Shown here piece by piece: positions 1-8,134 of a stretch of DNA of 49,031 bases. The DNA is taken from the NCBI GenBank assembly GCA_905479565.1, contig CAJQMY010000007.1:1-49031 (forward strand), written 5' to 3'. Source of the stretch: an uncultured Candidatus Nitrosopumilus sp. (GTDB lineage: Archaea > Thermoproteota > Nitrososphaeria > Nitrososphaerales > Nitrosopumilaceae). Both the position numbers and the translations under genes were made by a program. The notes beneath the pieces are model-generated. The model saw only the letters and a program-made list of their open reading frames with translations. It did no database searches and was not told the origin of the DNA. Positions within the stretch are counted from its first letter, which is position 1. The number at the start of each line of letters is the position of its first letter.

Positions 1-129
1 CAGCATTATGCCAAGAATCTAGACACATTTTTTATTTTAAACCAAGTTCTACGTGGATCAGAAATAGAATGTTTATGTTAGTGATTCTCAATTTTTTTAA
101 ATAAATTCTTTGTAATTAAACCAAAGAAC

Positions 130-648
130 TCAGTCATCTCCAACTACAATATGCAAAACTACCAGTGCAGCAAGCAGTATAACAAGACCAAACTGTCCAT
201 GAAGCAACCTGCCAAATATCTTAGAGTTTCTAGATGACATGTATTTTAGCAGCAATCCGCTTACCATCATCACACTCATTACAATGGCCAAAGACAGGGA
301 GATTGAATCCAGGTGCCTGGATAACATCAGACCGTGCGACATTCCTGTAAAATAGCCGATTGAATTAAGCATTATGTGGAAATTCAGAATCAGTTTGTAG
401 ACAGTCCTGATCTGTTTTGCAACCTGCATTGTTGAACTGCCTGTCTTTATGGCATATCTTCGGATTTTGTTCATTGCGATAAAGGGTACGTTTGCAGCTA
501 TTCCTGCCCCCACCGCAACCCATCCCAGACTTTCTACAATGTCTTCTGCATCGTCATCATCTGCATATGCCAGTGTGGGAGAAATTACTAGCAAGGATAG
601 CAATGTCAAAAATACGATAAACCTCAGATTGGTTTTTTTGACTGTCAT
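130..648 (-). CDS. Small membrane protein with paired histidines (possible b-type haem protein)
   Basis: The 172-residue product starts with a signal peptide ending near ALA-type residues (TLAYA), followed by an acidic DDDD stretch and about four hydrophobic helices. Histidines are placed as in transmembrane b-type cytochromes: two lie 14 residues apart in the second helix (NFH and MSHG) and two lie 16 apart in the last helix (LLHG and VLH). That spacing suits bis-histidine haem ligation across a membrane, as in cytochrome b561 or ferric reductase folds, but this is inference and no family was firmly recognised. The ATG overlaps the stop of the upstream gene by four bases, so the two are probably co-transcribed and translationally coupled. 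Confidence 0.75.
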   Translation of the reverse strand: MTVKKTNLRFIVFLTLLSLLVISPTLAYADDDDAEDIVESLGWVAVGAGIAANVPFIAMNKIRRYAIKTGSSTMQVAKQIRTVYKLILNFHIMLNSIGYFTGMSHGLMLSRHLDSISLSLAIVMSVMMVSGLLLKYMSSRNSKIFGRLLHGQFGLVILLAALVVLHIVVGDD

Positions 649-920
649 GATTTTGGACTGGATTTTCTTTTTGATGATTTGATCTTAAAGGCAGTGTAAG
701 CTATCGAGACTCCAATTGTTGCAATAGTGCCATAGAGAATGACATTTCCAATGTCTGTTCCAATTGGAATCCTTTCATCCTGATGATCTCTTTCTCTCTC
801 CATTTCCCCAAAACCTTCTCTGTCATCATCGTCATCGTCATCCTCGGCATATACGGCTGGAATTATATAGATCATTGATAGTGTAACAAGTAATACAAAC
901 ACAATTGAGATTGGTTTCAT
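645..920 (-). CDS. Small secreted/anchored Asp-rich protein
   Basis: This 91-residue protein has an N-terminal signal sequence (cleavage near AVYA), then a run of seven aspartates, a charged middle and one transmembrane helix near residues 60-77, followed by a Lys/Ser-rich tail. It is not a recognised family. It is first in a two-gene operon, with ATGA overlap to the histidine-bearing membrane protein. A TATA-like TTTAAA at 949-954 lies about 25 bp ahead of the region just before the ATG, so the mRNA would have almost no leader. The acidic segment could bind cations at the outer membrane face; that is inference. Confidence 0.7.
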   Translation of the reverse strand: MKPISIVFVLLVTLSMIYIIPAVYAEDDDDDDDREGFGEMERERDHQDERIPIGTDIGNVILYGTIATIGVSIAYTAFKIKSSKRKSSPKS

Positions 921-1036
921 CTATTGTTCTGATCTATTATTTTACGGATTTAAAGAAACAATAGAATTCCCATAAATGGAATTCAATCGTGGAAAATGTC
1001 ATTCGTCTTATATTGATTTATTTTGTTTCTTAAACA
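921..1036. promoter_or_regulatory. Divergent promoter region with a perfect inverted repeat
   Basis: Between the minus-strand gene starting at 920 and the plus-strand gene starting at 1037 there are two TATA-like boxes: TTTAAA at 949-954 serving the left gene and TTATAT at about 1008-1014 serving the right gene. Each is placed for a leaderless or nearly leaderless transcript. Between them lies a perfect 7-bp inverted repeat, GAATTCC at 964-970 and GGAATTC at 978-984, separated by seven bases. Its position suggests an operator shared by both genes. Confidence 0.5.
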
Positions 1037-1936
1037 ATGAAAAAATACGATACTGTCATATTCTTTCTTTTGGCCGTTATGGTACTTTCAATACCATCTG
1101 GCTTTGCTTTTGCAAGTGAAGATAATGGGGATGACAGGTACGATGACGATGACAGAGATGATGACAGGTGCGATGACGATGACAGAGATGATGACAGGTC
1201 AAGTGATGGCTCAAAAACATCAGAATTCTTCAAAAGAGAAGTAAAGGCTGAAACCCTTGGCTTTCAGACTGAGATAAGCATAGAGATTGAGTTTGTCAGC
1301 AATACTACAGACACAAATCAACTAATTGATGAAATCATTGACAAGTTCTCACTTACTAGAGAAGAGGCAGGTGAGGAATTAAGAACAGAATGTCCTGGTG
1401 ACCAAAGATTAGAAAAAAAATTAGAAGTCGAAATTGAAAAGAGAGGCAACACATCCAAAGTAGAAGTTGAACTTGAGACAGTAATCGACTCAACTAGCAG
1501 AGGAGATATACTAGATGCGATAGTCAAGAACAGCCCATTCGTTCATTCACATAAAACAATATTCAAAGATGCACAGCTAATGGATGCAAGTCTTGTGCAA
1601 TCAGATCTTTATGAGGCTGACTTTGGATCTGCCAATCTTAATAATGCAAGGTTCTACGGTGCAGACCTTTACGGTGCCAACCTGCAAAACGCAAATCTGC
1701 GTGATGCGGGACTGTCAAATGCGAATCTTAGTTTTGCCAATTTTGCTGATGCTGATCTTAATGATGCAAATTTTTCCAATGCCAACTTGCAAGGTGCCAA
1801 CCTTTCGGATGCAGACCTGAGTGGCACTAATTTTGAGGGGGCGGACCTTGCGGATACACAACTTACAGGAAAGGATGGTAAGGCTCACGGGAAGTGCATC
1901 AATCATCCAATATGTGCAACACTGTCTGCAAATTAA
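1037..1936 (+). CDS. Secreted Asp-rich pentapeptide-repeat protein
   Basis: The 299-residue protein has a signal peptide (residues 1-26), an acidic repeat segment of Asp and Arg (about 28-56), a charged domain of unknown type (about 60-165) and a C-terminal run of pentapeptide repeats of the A(D/N)Lxx type (about 170-275), which fold as a right-handed beta helix. It ends in a short tail with the motif CINHPIC, which resembles the end of the second pentapeptide protein at 37002-37781. The TATA box near 1011 supports the ATG at 1037 as a leaderless start. Secretion to the cell surface is inferred from the signal peptide; the function is unknown. Confidence 0.8.
   Translation: MKKYDTVIFFLLAVMVLSIPSGFAFASEDNGDDRYDDDDRDDDRCDDDDRDDDRSSDGSKTSEFFKREVKAETLGFQTEISIEIEFVSNTTDTNQLIDEIIDKFSLTREEAGEELRTECPGDQRLEKKLEVEIEKRGNTSKVEVELETVIDSTSRGDILDAIVKNSPFVHSHKTIFKDAQLMDASLVQSDLYEADFGSANLNNARFYGADLYGANLQNANLRDAGLSNANLSFANFADADLNDANFSNANLQGANLSDADLSGTNFEGADLADTQLTGKDGKAHGKCINHPICATLSAN
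1141..1200 (+). repeat. Two 30-bp tandem repeats encoding Asp/Arg decapeptides
   Basis: Positions 1141-1170 and 1171-1200 are identical except for the last base, and a partial copy precedes them at about 1130-1140. They encode the DDDDRDDDR unit of the pentapeptide-repeat protein. The near-perfect identity at DNA level indicates recent expansion and likely copy-number variation between strains. Confidence 0.9.
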
Positions 1937-2084
1937 TCCATAATGATTAGGAATGTCACATATCTTGAGGTAAAAAATGAAGACTGTGCGTGGGAACTGA
2001 AGATCACAGATGTTCTGCAGATTTTTAGTCATTCTCATGATTGGATAGCAATGGTTATGAGCAGTCATTTAGAGCAGGATCAGG

Positions 2085-4241
2085 TTGAGTAAATTCACGC
2101 TTGCATTGATGACGACTTTTGTCCTTGCAAGTCTTTTCGGCATTTTTTCATTTAATGATAACACTGGTGCAAATGCGCAGGAAGTAAATTTTGCACAGGT
2201 CAAGATTGACAAAAAGATCTATACGTGGACTGACAAGGTGCACATTACAATAACTGCTTCTTCATACAACCTAGACGACAACAAGATTGATGAGATTGGC
2301 AATTCTGACGAACATCCGGTAAAAGTTGCAACCAGAGGATTTGATCTTGACAACTACAAGCTTGTCGAGACAGGTCCGGACACAGGAATATTTGCAGGAG
2401 AGATAACGCTTACAGGGTTTTCACATGACGTAGATGGCAATCACATGTCAGGAATTGATGGCAATGACGTAACACAGACAATGCCAAGCGGAACTGGCCC
2501 TACAGACGGACTATTGCCATCAGATGACGATGATGAAGTAACTGTGTCATTTGAATATGCACAGGACAAAACAGCTGTAGACTCTGCGATAATCCTGTGG
2601 AATACCGGGCAAGTGCAATGGCTGGAAGACAGCTACCCTGCAACCGGAACAGGTGTCGTAAGGGTAATTGATCCTGACATGAACCTGGATTCAGAAAAAA
2701 TTGACAACTTTGCTGTTGACGTATGGTCTGACTCTGACGTTACAGGGGTTGACCTTACTGTAACTGAGACAAACGAAGCAACTGGGATATTTGAGGGAAC
2801 CATATTTTTTACAACCAGCGATGAATCGTCAGGCCACAGACTAAGAGTCGCAGAAGGCGAAACAGTCACTGCGGAGTATGAAGACCATACGCTGCCAGAT
2901 CCGTACACAACTGCAGACGAACTTGGAATAATCAGTACTTCTCGAATCCAAGGAAATTACAATCCTGACAATGTAGACGACATGATAACTCTTGACAAAA
3001 TCACATACACGTGGACTGATAATGTACACGTCACAATAGATTCACCAGAACACAATCTTGACCGCAACAAAGTTGATGAGATTGGAAACACTGATCAACA
3101 CCCAGTAAAGATATCTACCAGAGGATTTGACCTTGACAACTACAAGCTTGTCGAGACAGGTCCTGACACAGGAATATTTACAGGGACAGTGACTCTTGAA
3201 GGATTTAGACATGACGCAGACGGTAATGCCGCAACGGGCGTTGATGGTAATGATGTCATGGATATCAGTCCAAGCGGCAATGGACCTAATGATGGATTGC
3301 TACCATCAGATAACAAAGATGGAATTACCGTATCCTTTGAGCATACCGAAGATGAAACTGCAATAAGGTCTGCATCAATCATCTGGAACGAGGGAAAGGT
3401 ACAATGGCTGGAAGACAGCTACCCTGCAACCGGAACAGGTGTCGTAAGGGTAATTGATCCTGACATGAACCTGGATCCCAAAGAATTTGACGGTTTTCAA
3501 ATTGACGTATGGTCTGACTCCGATGCTGGAGGTATTGACCTTACTGTAACTGAGACTAATGAGGCAACAGGAATATTCGAGGGAACCGTGTTTTTTAGCA
3601 TTGAAGAGGAGTCATCCGGACACACACTGCGAGTCTACGGGGAAGATGCTGTCACTGCAGAATATGAGGACAATACCCTGCCTGATCCGTATTCAACTGC
3701 AGATGAGCTAGACATTACTGGTACATCTGTGATCCAGAAAATACCTCCGTCTCCACCATACAAACAACTACGCAGTGTCGTCATGATTGATGAAATTACA
3801 TGCAAGGATAATTTGGAAAAAATCTTCAGGCCGACTGGTTTTGTTGCATGCGTTGACTCGTCGTCTGTAAAGAAACTGTTGCAAAAGGGATGGGATCTGA
3901 AGTCGATTCCGATAGATTTTACAGGCGAATGGAAAAACAGTGACTCTGGAACAAACGACATTGCAAACATTGCCGTCATTCAAGATGATTCCAAAGTCAC
4001 CGCACATGTGTGGAATTCATGTGATCCCAATGTATTTTGCGATTGGGGAGAATCAACTGGAAATGTAAATGGCAACAATGTAACCTTTACTTGGAAGATA
4101 GACTCTGTAACACACGATATCACAATCACAAAAATCGGACACAATCTTCAGATGGAAAGAGTGAGCGATAGCTCTGATCCTCGATGGATACAAAACAAGC
4201 AGATGGACTTCATCCCCGGAATAATATATCAGAATAAATGA
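2085..4241 (+). CDS. Large secreted surface protein with two 262-residue repeats
   Basis: This 718-residue protein starts at TTG and carries a signal peptide ending near ANAQ (residue 32). Two homologous units follow, at about residues 41-302 and 303-555. Each opens with a YTWTD(K/N)VH motif and contains DNYKLVETGPDTGIF and DPDMNLD motifs. These resemble the beta-sandwich repeats of thaumarchaeal S-layer and related surface proteins; I recall that family but could not search it. Next comes a Cys module (EITCKDNLEKIF...ACVDSSSVKKLLQKGW) also found in the DM13 protein at 4519-5232, then a C-terminal domain with the HVWNSC...CDWG motif. The protein at 19383-20579 is a single-unit relative. Many acidic pairs suggest calcium binding. 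Confidence 0.85.
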   Translation: MSKFTLALMTTFVLASLFGIFSFNDNTGANAQEVNFAQVKIDKKIYTWTDKVHITITASSYNLDDNKIDEIGNSDEHPVKVATRGFDLDNYKLVETGPDTGIFAGEITLTGFSHDVDGNHMSGIDGNDVTQTMPSGTGPTDGLLPSDDDDEVTVSFEYAQDKTAVDSAIILWNTGQVQWLEDSYPATGTGVVRVIDPDMNLDSEKIDNFAVDVWSDSDVTGVDLTVTETNEATGIFEGTIFFTTSDESSGHRLRVAEGETVTAEYEDHTLPDPYTTADELGIISTSRIQGNYNPDNVDDMITLDKITYTWTDNVHVTIDSPEHNLDRNKVDEIGNTDQHPVKISTRGFDLDNYKLVETGPDTGIFTGTVTLEGFRHDADGNAATGVDGNDVMDISPSGNGPNDGLLPSDNKDGITVSFEHTEDETAIRSASIIWNEGKVQWLEDSYPATGTGVVRVIDPDMNLDPKEFDGFQIDVWSDSDAGGIDLTVTETNEATGIFEGTVFFSIEEESSGHTLRVYGEDAVTAEYEDNTLPDPYSTADELDITGTSVIQKIPPSPPYKQLRSVVMIDEITCKDNLEKIFRPTGFVACVDSSSVKKLLQKGWDLKSIPIDFTGEWKNSDSGTNDIANIAVIQDDSKVTAHVWNSCDPNVFCDWGESTGNVNGNNVTFTWKIDSVTHDITITKIGHNLQMERVSDSSDPRWIQNKQMDFIPGIIYQNK
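2205..3776 (+). repeat. Tandem 786-bp internal duplication
   Basis: Unit 1 runs from about 2205 to 2990 and unit 2 from 2991 to roughly 3743-3776. The period is constant at 786 bp when measured at two separate landmarks (2351 versus 3137, and 2616 versus 3402). Positions 2616-2690 and 3402-3476 are identical over 75 bp, including synonymous positions, whereas neighbouring parts have diverged. This suggests local gene conversion or strong constraint within an older duplication. Confidence 0.9.
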
Positions 4242-4518
4242 GATGTTCAAATTTTCATTTAATGATAACTCGTATTGTGGTTTTATCAAAATTATGGAAG
4301 AAATTATATGTAATCCCTACAATGATAGCCGCCATTCAAATAAAAAAATTAAACTGAATTTAAGAATGGTAAACTTCATGACTGTTAAATTTGGAATAAA
4401 AGAAAATAAATCCAAACTTTACCAAATATAATTATAAAAATAGCACTAAAATTGAGAAAATAAAAAAATATTCTCTTTTTCAATATTTTCTATATTTTTA
4501 TAATTATTTTTTGTAGAG

Positions 4519-5232
4519 TCAAGACAGTTCAGATTGTCCAAAATATACTCCAAACGGTTGACAGTAGATTACAACAGTGTCATAAGTCCCAAGATCCACA
4601 TTATCTAAAATATAATTTTGATCTCCAGTACTGCCCTTGAGTTTGTCAAGATGAATTCCTTTTTTAACATCTCCATCAGGTGTTATGTATACTCTTAGGT
4701 CGGGCCCGTTGGTTACCTCAAACATTTCAAATCTTAGGAATGTTTGGTCTCCAATCTCAATTATTTTAGATATCCCCTTTGCATTGTGAAAAAAGTCAGC
4801 ACCCTTGAATTCACCCATCTTTAAAACTTGAATTTCATTTGCATCATTATTTCCAATCATTTCGCTGATGTCTTCAGAGATTAAAGTTGGATTTTCTGAT
4901 GCCTCTTTCATCATTTCTTTTGCTTTTGTCATAGACTCATCTTTGTTTATTGTATCTTCAGGTAGATGAATCATAGATTCTATCATCTTATCATGCATGA
5001 TATCCTGATCAGATGCCCATCCTCTCTGAATCAATTGGTCCACACTTGAGGATTTGCAGCATGCAGGTGACCAATCTGTTGTTTTAAGAACAAGATCATA
5101 CCCGTTGATACATTGAATTTCATGCATATCAATTCCGGACATCAGTTGTTTTTTAAGTGAGATATTCTGTTCTATGCTTTCTGCACTAGCAGTTTGAAAT
5201 AACGTAGTACCTACCAAAGTAATCAATGTCAA
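4519..5232 (-). CDS. Secreted DM13-domain protein (signal peptide apparently broken by a one-base indel)
   Basis: The protein has a Cys module (IQCINGYDLVLK...SPACCK...QLIQRGWA) like that in the surface protein at 2085-4241, an acidic helical linker, and a C-terminal DM13 domain. The DM13 marks are GPDLRVYITPDG, KLKGSTGDQNYILD, the cysteine in VVIYCQPFGVYFG, and the domain position. DM13 domains are proposed to act in redox or electron transfer. The frame used here opens at TTG 5232 with a shortened signal sequence. One additional A in the A7 run at 5236-5242 would join it to an ATG at 5261-5259 and restore a standard signal peptide beginning MRLLGSIFFV. The product is therefore either truncated at its N-terminus or the sequence has an error here. 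Confidence 0.8.
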   Translation of the reverse strand: MTLITLVGTTLFQTASAESIEQNISLKKQLMSGIDMHEIQCINGYDLVLKTTDWSPACCKSSSVDQLIQRGWASDQDIMHDKMIESMIHLPEDTINKDESMTKAKEMMKEASENPTLISEDISEMIGNNDANEIQVLKMGEFKGADFFHNAKGISKIIEIGDQTFLRFEMFEVTNGPDLRVYITPDGDVKKGIHLDKLKGSTGDQNYILDNVDLGTYDTVVIYCQPFGVYFGQSELS

Positions 5233-5358
5233 AACAAAAAAATGGAACCCAAAAGTCTCATGTTAACATGATCAATCATTGCAATTTAACGGTTTTACAA
5301 AATGATCTAATTGCTTAGTTCTTAGCATGAGACAGAATAATTCTCAGGAATGATCATG

Positions 5359-6054
5359 CTATCCAACAATACATGAATTGGATTCAGAATCAAAGATAGT
5401 TCCAGGACCGCATTTTGAATCAGTCTCACTTGAACTTGATTCCATTATAATACCAACTCTGCATGCATTTGTTTCAAGATCAAGAACAGTGCCAACACCG
5501 CATTTTGAATCAAATTCACCATAGAAAATATCTTCATCTTCAATTACAGACGGCGAAATTGTATCAGGTGATGAATCCAATACATCATCAAAAAATCCTA
5601 GAGAATAGATAGCTCCAAGTAATATCAATATCAAGACAGGGATTCCTATCAGGATTGGAATTTTTAACGGGATTGATTTAGAAGGACTAGAAGATTTTGA
5701 TTCATGGATAGATTGTGAATTTGCACCCACTTCAAAAATAGAAGTCCCACAAATCATACAAAAGTTAGCACTTAACAGGACTTTTTTTCCACATTTCCAA
5801 CAATGAATAGTGTCTTTACTTTCAGTCTCATTTTCAAAAATAATCTCATCGGTTTGTGTATCAGTATGTTTAACCAAGTATTTGTCTCGTAAGTTTTTTA
5901 GATAATTTTCATCAGTAATCCAGATTTTTTTATTTTGAATAAATGCCTGTTTGATATGCTCTAATCTATATGGATCGCCGACATCTAATTTCAATAATGC
6001 ATTAATTTCATCTACAACATCTAGGGAATCCATATGATTCCAAGTGTTTCGCAT
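5359..6054 (-). CDS. Zinc-ribbon, single-pass membrane protein with C-terminal Cys repeats
   Basis: The 231-residue protein has an N-terminal helical module (about residues 8-62, GDPYRLEHIKQAF and similar), a zinc ribbon with CWKCG and CMICG (about 82-105), a transmembrane helix (about 130-152) and an outer tail with two copies of a CG(V/P)GT-x(8-10)-C motif. The N-terminal module resembles one I recall from other Nitrosopumilus membrane proteins. The topology suggests a cytoplasmic zinc ribbon and an exported disulfide-bearing tail, perhaps for sensing or anchoring. Its function is unknown. It is monocistronic on the minus strand. Confidence 0.75.
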   Translation of the reverse strand: MRNTWNHMDSLDVVDEINALLKLDVGDPYRLEHIKQAFIQNKKIWITDENYLKNLRDKYLVKHTDTQTDEIIFENETESKDTIHCWKCGKKVLLSANFCMICGTSIFEVGANSQSIHESKSSSPSKSIPLKIPILIGIPVLILILLGAIYSLGFFDDVLDSSPDTISPSVIEDEDIFYGEFDSKCGVGTVLDLETNACRVGIIMESSSSETDSKCGPGTIFDSESNSCIVG

Positions 6055-6176
6055 GTCATTAAAAACTAATTGTAAAATGAAATATTATTTTTGATAAAAA
6101 TGTGATGTTTTTTAGATGATTTTACCGGTATATCATTATGAGGCTAGTTTAAAGGGATCAAAATTATACTAATACC

Positions 6177-6308
6177 ATGAAAGCCAGATTTACCGGAAAA
6201 TGTGTCGAATGCGGCGATGTCATAAAAGCAGGCAAAGAAATCCTAAAGAATTCTAAAGACCAATGGGTTCACAAAGCATGCTGTGACTTGGAAGAAGAAT
6301 TACCATAA
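6177..6308 (+). CDS. 43-residue zinc-finger microprotein
   Basis: This small open frame encodes a basic protein with CVEC near the N-terminus and HKACC near the C-terminus, spaced to bind one zinc ion (C-x2-C...H-x2-C). A TTTAAA box at 6148-6153 lies about 25 bp before the ATG, giving a leaderless transcript and strong support for the start. Small archaeal proteins of this kind are common but their roles are mostly unknown. Confidence 0.65.
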   Translation: MKARFTGKCVECGDVIKAGKEILKNSKDQWVHKACCDLEEELP

Positions 6309-6375
6309 TCAGGAACAAAACTAGTACAAATTAGTAACAAATTTTTTAAATGACTTTAAAAATAACGATAATGTT

Positions 6376-6798
6376 ATGGGTTCAAAATCAAATATTTTGT
6401 TAATAGCATCAATCATGACAGTATTAGGAGTCATTATGATTCCAGGAAATATTTCTGCAGAATCAAACCAAATTACAGTTACGCCAATTAATGAGGAAAT
6501 TAGCTTGGAAAGAACAGTTACAACAATGAGTGTTCCTGATGACAACAAATTGCCATGGGGAACAGTCATGGGAGATGCATCAGATGTTGCTGAAAGATAT
6601 CCAATAATCATTCAATTTTACAAAGGAGAAGATCCAGTTCACTTTGCACAAATAGATTCTAAAGGAGATGGCTCTTATGAATACAAATTCAGAGTTAGAA
6701 GTTTGGATTCTAATTCAGGGGAATTTGTGAATATATTTCAAGGAGATTATACTGTAAAAATTTACAAAGTAATTCCAAACACTAATAATTTAATATAA
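6376..6798 (+). CDS. Secreted single-domain protein, unknown function
   Basis: The 140-residue product has a signal peptide (residues 1-29, ending NISAES) and one predicted beta-sandwich domain with the motifs YPIIIQFYKGEDPVHFAQ and DGSYEYKFRVRS. I recall similar segments as repeats in larger thaumarchaeal surface proteins; here the domain stands alone. A TTTAAA box at 6345-6350 places the transcript start at the ATG. No catalytic residues are apparent, so a structural or binding role outside the cell is the likeliest reading. Confidence 0.7.
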   Translation: MGSKSNILLIASIMTVLGVIMIPGNISAESNQITVTPINEEISLERTVTTMSVPDDNKLPWGTVMGDASDVAERYPIIIQFYKGEDPVHFAQIDSKGDGSYEYKFRVRSLDSNSGEFVNIFQGDYTVKIYKVIPNTNNLI

Positions 6799-6974
6799 TC
6801 AACAAGACATTCCAGATTTAGTCTATTTAAACAATACAGAAATATACCATTTAAATTCGTCAAAAATCTTCTTTCATAATTTTTATCTAATAATTTTCTG
6901 CTATCATCAAACATCTCATGAACTTTATAAATTGCAAGTGATAAAGAAATTGTAAAGATTTCCACCTCTGTCAA
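6762..6974 (-). CDS. Possible 70-residue hypothetical protein
   Basis: This open frame starts at TTG and encodes a mostly helical protein with a coherent charged and hydrophobic pattern (KVHEMFDDSRKLLDKNYERR) and codon use like its neighbours. Against it, the frame overlaps the 3' end of the convergent secreted-protein gene by 37 bases, has no clear promoter and resembles no family I know. It may be a shadow frame. Confidence 0.3.
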   Translation of the reverse strand: MTEVEIFTISLSLAIYKVHEMFDDSRKLLDKNYERRFLTNLNGIFLYCLNRLNLECLVDYIKLLVFGITL

Positions 6975-7296
6975 TATTTAACGAAGATGATTTTCAGCTG
7001 TAATACCTTTAAACAAACCTACAAAATATAAAATAATTGTAGAAGATTTGAAAAATATTCTTCCAGAAAATAATTTAATGTGTTTTTAATGCTGAAAAAA
7101 TACACGATTGTGCTCAGGCATAATTTGAACCGGTCAATCTAGTTTTTTAGGGATTTTTACATAGGTGTGATTTTTTAGGGGTGATTCTATCTATTTGCAC
7201 ATTTTATCAAATATTGGCAAATCTAACCCCCGAGAGCCTACAAGTAAACTATTTCAGAGAATTCATATACTAATCATCTAAACAAAGAGCTAGAAA
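6975..7296. other. Non-coding region upstream of pyrophosphatase
   Basis: No convincing gene was seen here. Direct repeats of TTTTTTAGGG lie at 7143-7152 and 7171-7180, and the related phrases GGTGTGATT and GGGGTGATT fall in the same stretch. CCCCGAGAGCC at 7228-7238 recurs upstream of the Hsp20 gene at 17911-17921. A TATA-like CATATACT near 7264-7271 fits a short-leader start for the gene at 7297. Confidence 0.4.
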
Positions 7297-7836
7297 ATGA
7301 GTAAGAATTTGTGGCATGATATAGAACCAGGTAACGATGTTCCTGAAATCATCAATACCATCGTAGAGATTCCAAAAGGATCTATGAATAAGTACGAATA
7401 TGATAAAAAACACAATATGATGAAACTGGACAGAGTATTATTTTCACCATTTCACTATCCAGGAGACTATGGATTAATTCCTCAAACATTATCTGATGAT
7501 GGAGATCCACTTGATGCTCTAATACTAGTTACAAATCCAACATATCCAGGAATATTGATTGAAGCAAGACCAATAGGATTACTCCAAATGAAAGACGACG
7601 GGAAACTAGATGACAAAATTATTTGTGTTTCAACACATGACCCACGATATCTACATACTGTAGATATAACAGATATCGAAGACCATTATCGCTCAGAAAT
7701 TGGACACTTTTTTCAAGTTTACAAAGATTTGGAAGGTAAGAAAGTAGAAATTTTAGGATGGGAATCATCGAAAGAGGCCAAAGTAGTAATCATGGAATCA
7801 ATAAAAAGATACAAAGACACTTTGAAAAAATACTAG
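7297..7836 (+). CDS. ppa: Inorganic pyrophosphatase (family I)
   Basis: The enzyme hydrolyses pyrophosphate to two phosphates in the cytoplasm, pulling biosynthetic reactions forward. At 179 residues it matches family I length. The signature DGDPLD (D68, D70, D73) that binds metal and pyrophosphate is intact, as are the early EIPKGSMNKYEYDK segment and the HYPGDYG segment. The stop is followed after one base by the ATG of a UBP zinc-finger gene, so the two probably form an operon. Confidence 0.95.
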   Translation: MSKNLWHDIEPGNDVPEIINTIVEIPKGSMNKYEYDKKHNMMKLDRVLFSPFHYPGDYGLIPQTLSDDGDPLDALILVTNPTYPGILIEARPIGLLQMKDDGKLDDKIICVSTHDPRYLHTVDITDIEDHYRSEIGHFFQVYKDLEGKKVEILGWESSKEAKVVIMESIKRYKDTLKKY

Positions 7837-7837
7837 C

Positions 7838-8092
7838 ATGACAAAAGAATGCGAACATTTCACACAAGAAAGAAACACATTCCAAAATACAAAAAATTGT
7901 GAAGAATGCGAGCAAGAACATCTCCCGGTTGTTGCACTTAGAATGTGCTTAACATGTGGGCATGTGGGTTGTTGTGATTCATCAATTGGCAAGCATGCTA
8001 CCAAACATTTTGAAGAAACAGGACACCCTATAATGCAAGCAGTTCCAGATAATATTTGGAAATGGTGCTACATTCACGAAGAATATTATTAG
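7838..8092 (+). CDS. UBP-type zinc-finger protein
   Basis: The 84-residue protein is essentially one ZnF-UBP domain, with the ordered Cys/His ligands CEH, CEEC, CLTCGHVGCCD, KHATKHFEETGHP and the late Trp-rich WKWCYIHEEYY. In eukaryotes this fold binds the C-terminus of ubiquitin. In archaea and bacteria it occurs as a stand-alone protein of unclear role. It begins one base after the pyrophosphatase stop, so it relies on that gene's transcript. Confidence 0.85.
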   Translation: MTKECEHFTQERNTFQNTKNCEECEQEHLPVVALRMCLTCGHVGCCDSSIGKHATKHFEETGHPIMQAVPDNIWKWCYIHEEYY

Positions 8093-8134
8093 TTAGAATA
8101 ATTTTAGAAATTAAACAAAAATGATTTCACGATT

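Noticed and set aside
1030-1233. Ser/Leu-rich minus-strand frame
   Set aside because: It is the shadow of the Asp/Arg repeat in the pentapeptide-repeat protein.
4243-4431. 62-residue plus-strand frame after the large surface protein
   Set aside because: It is Asn/Lys-rich with no domain, promoter or ribosome site; it looks like AT-rich spacer.
7105-7135. tRNA fragment suggested by TTTGAACCGG
   Set aside because: No neighbouring stems complete a tRNA.
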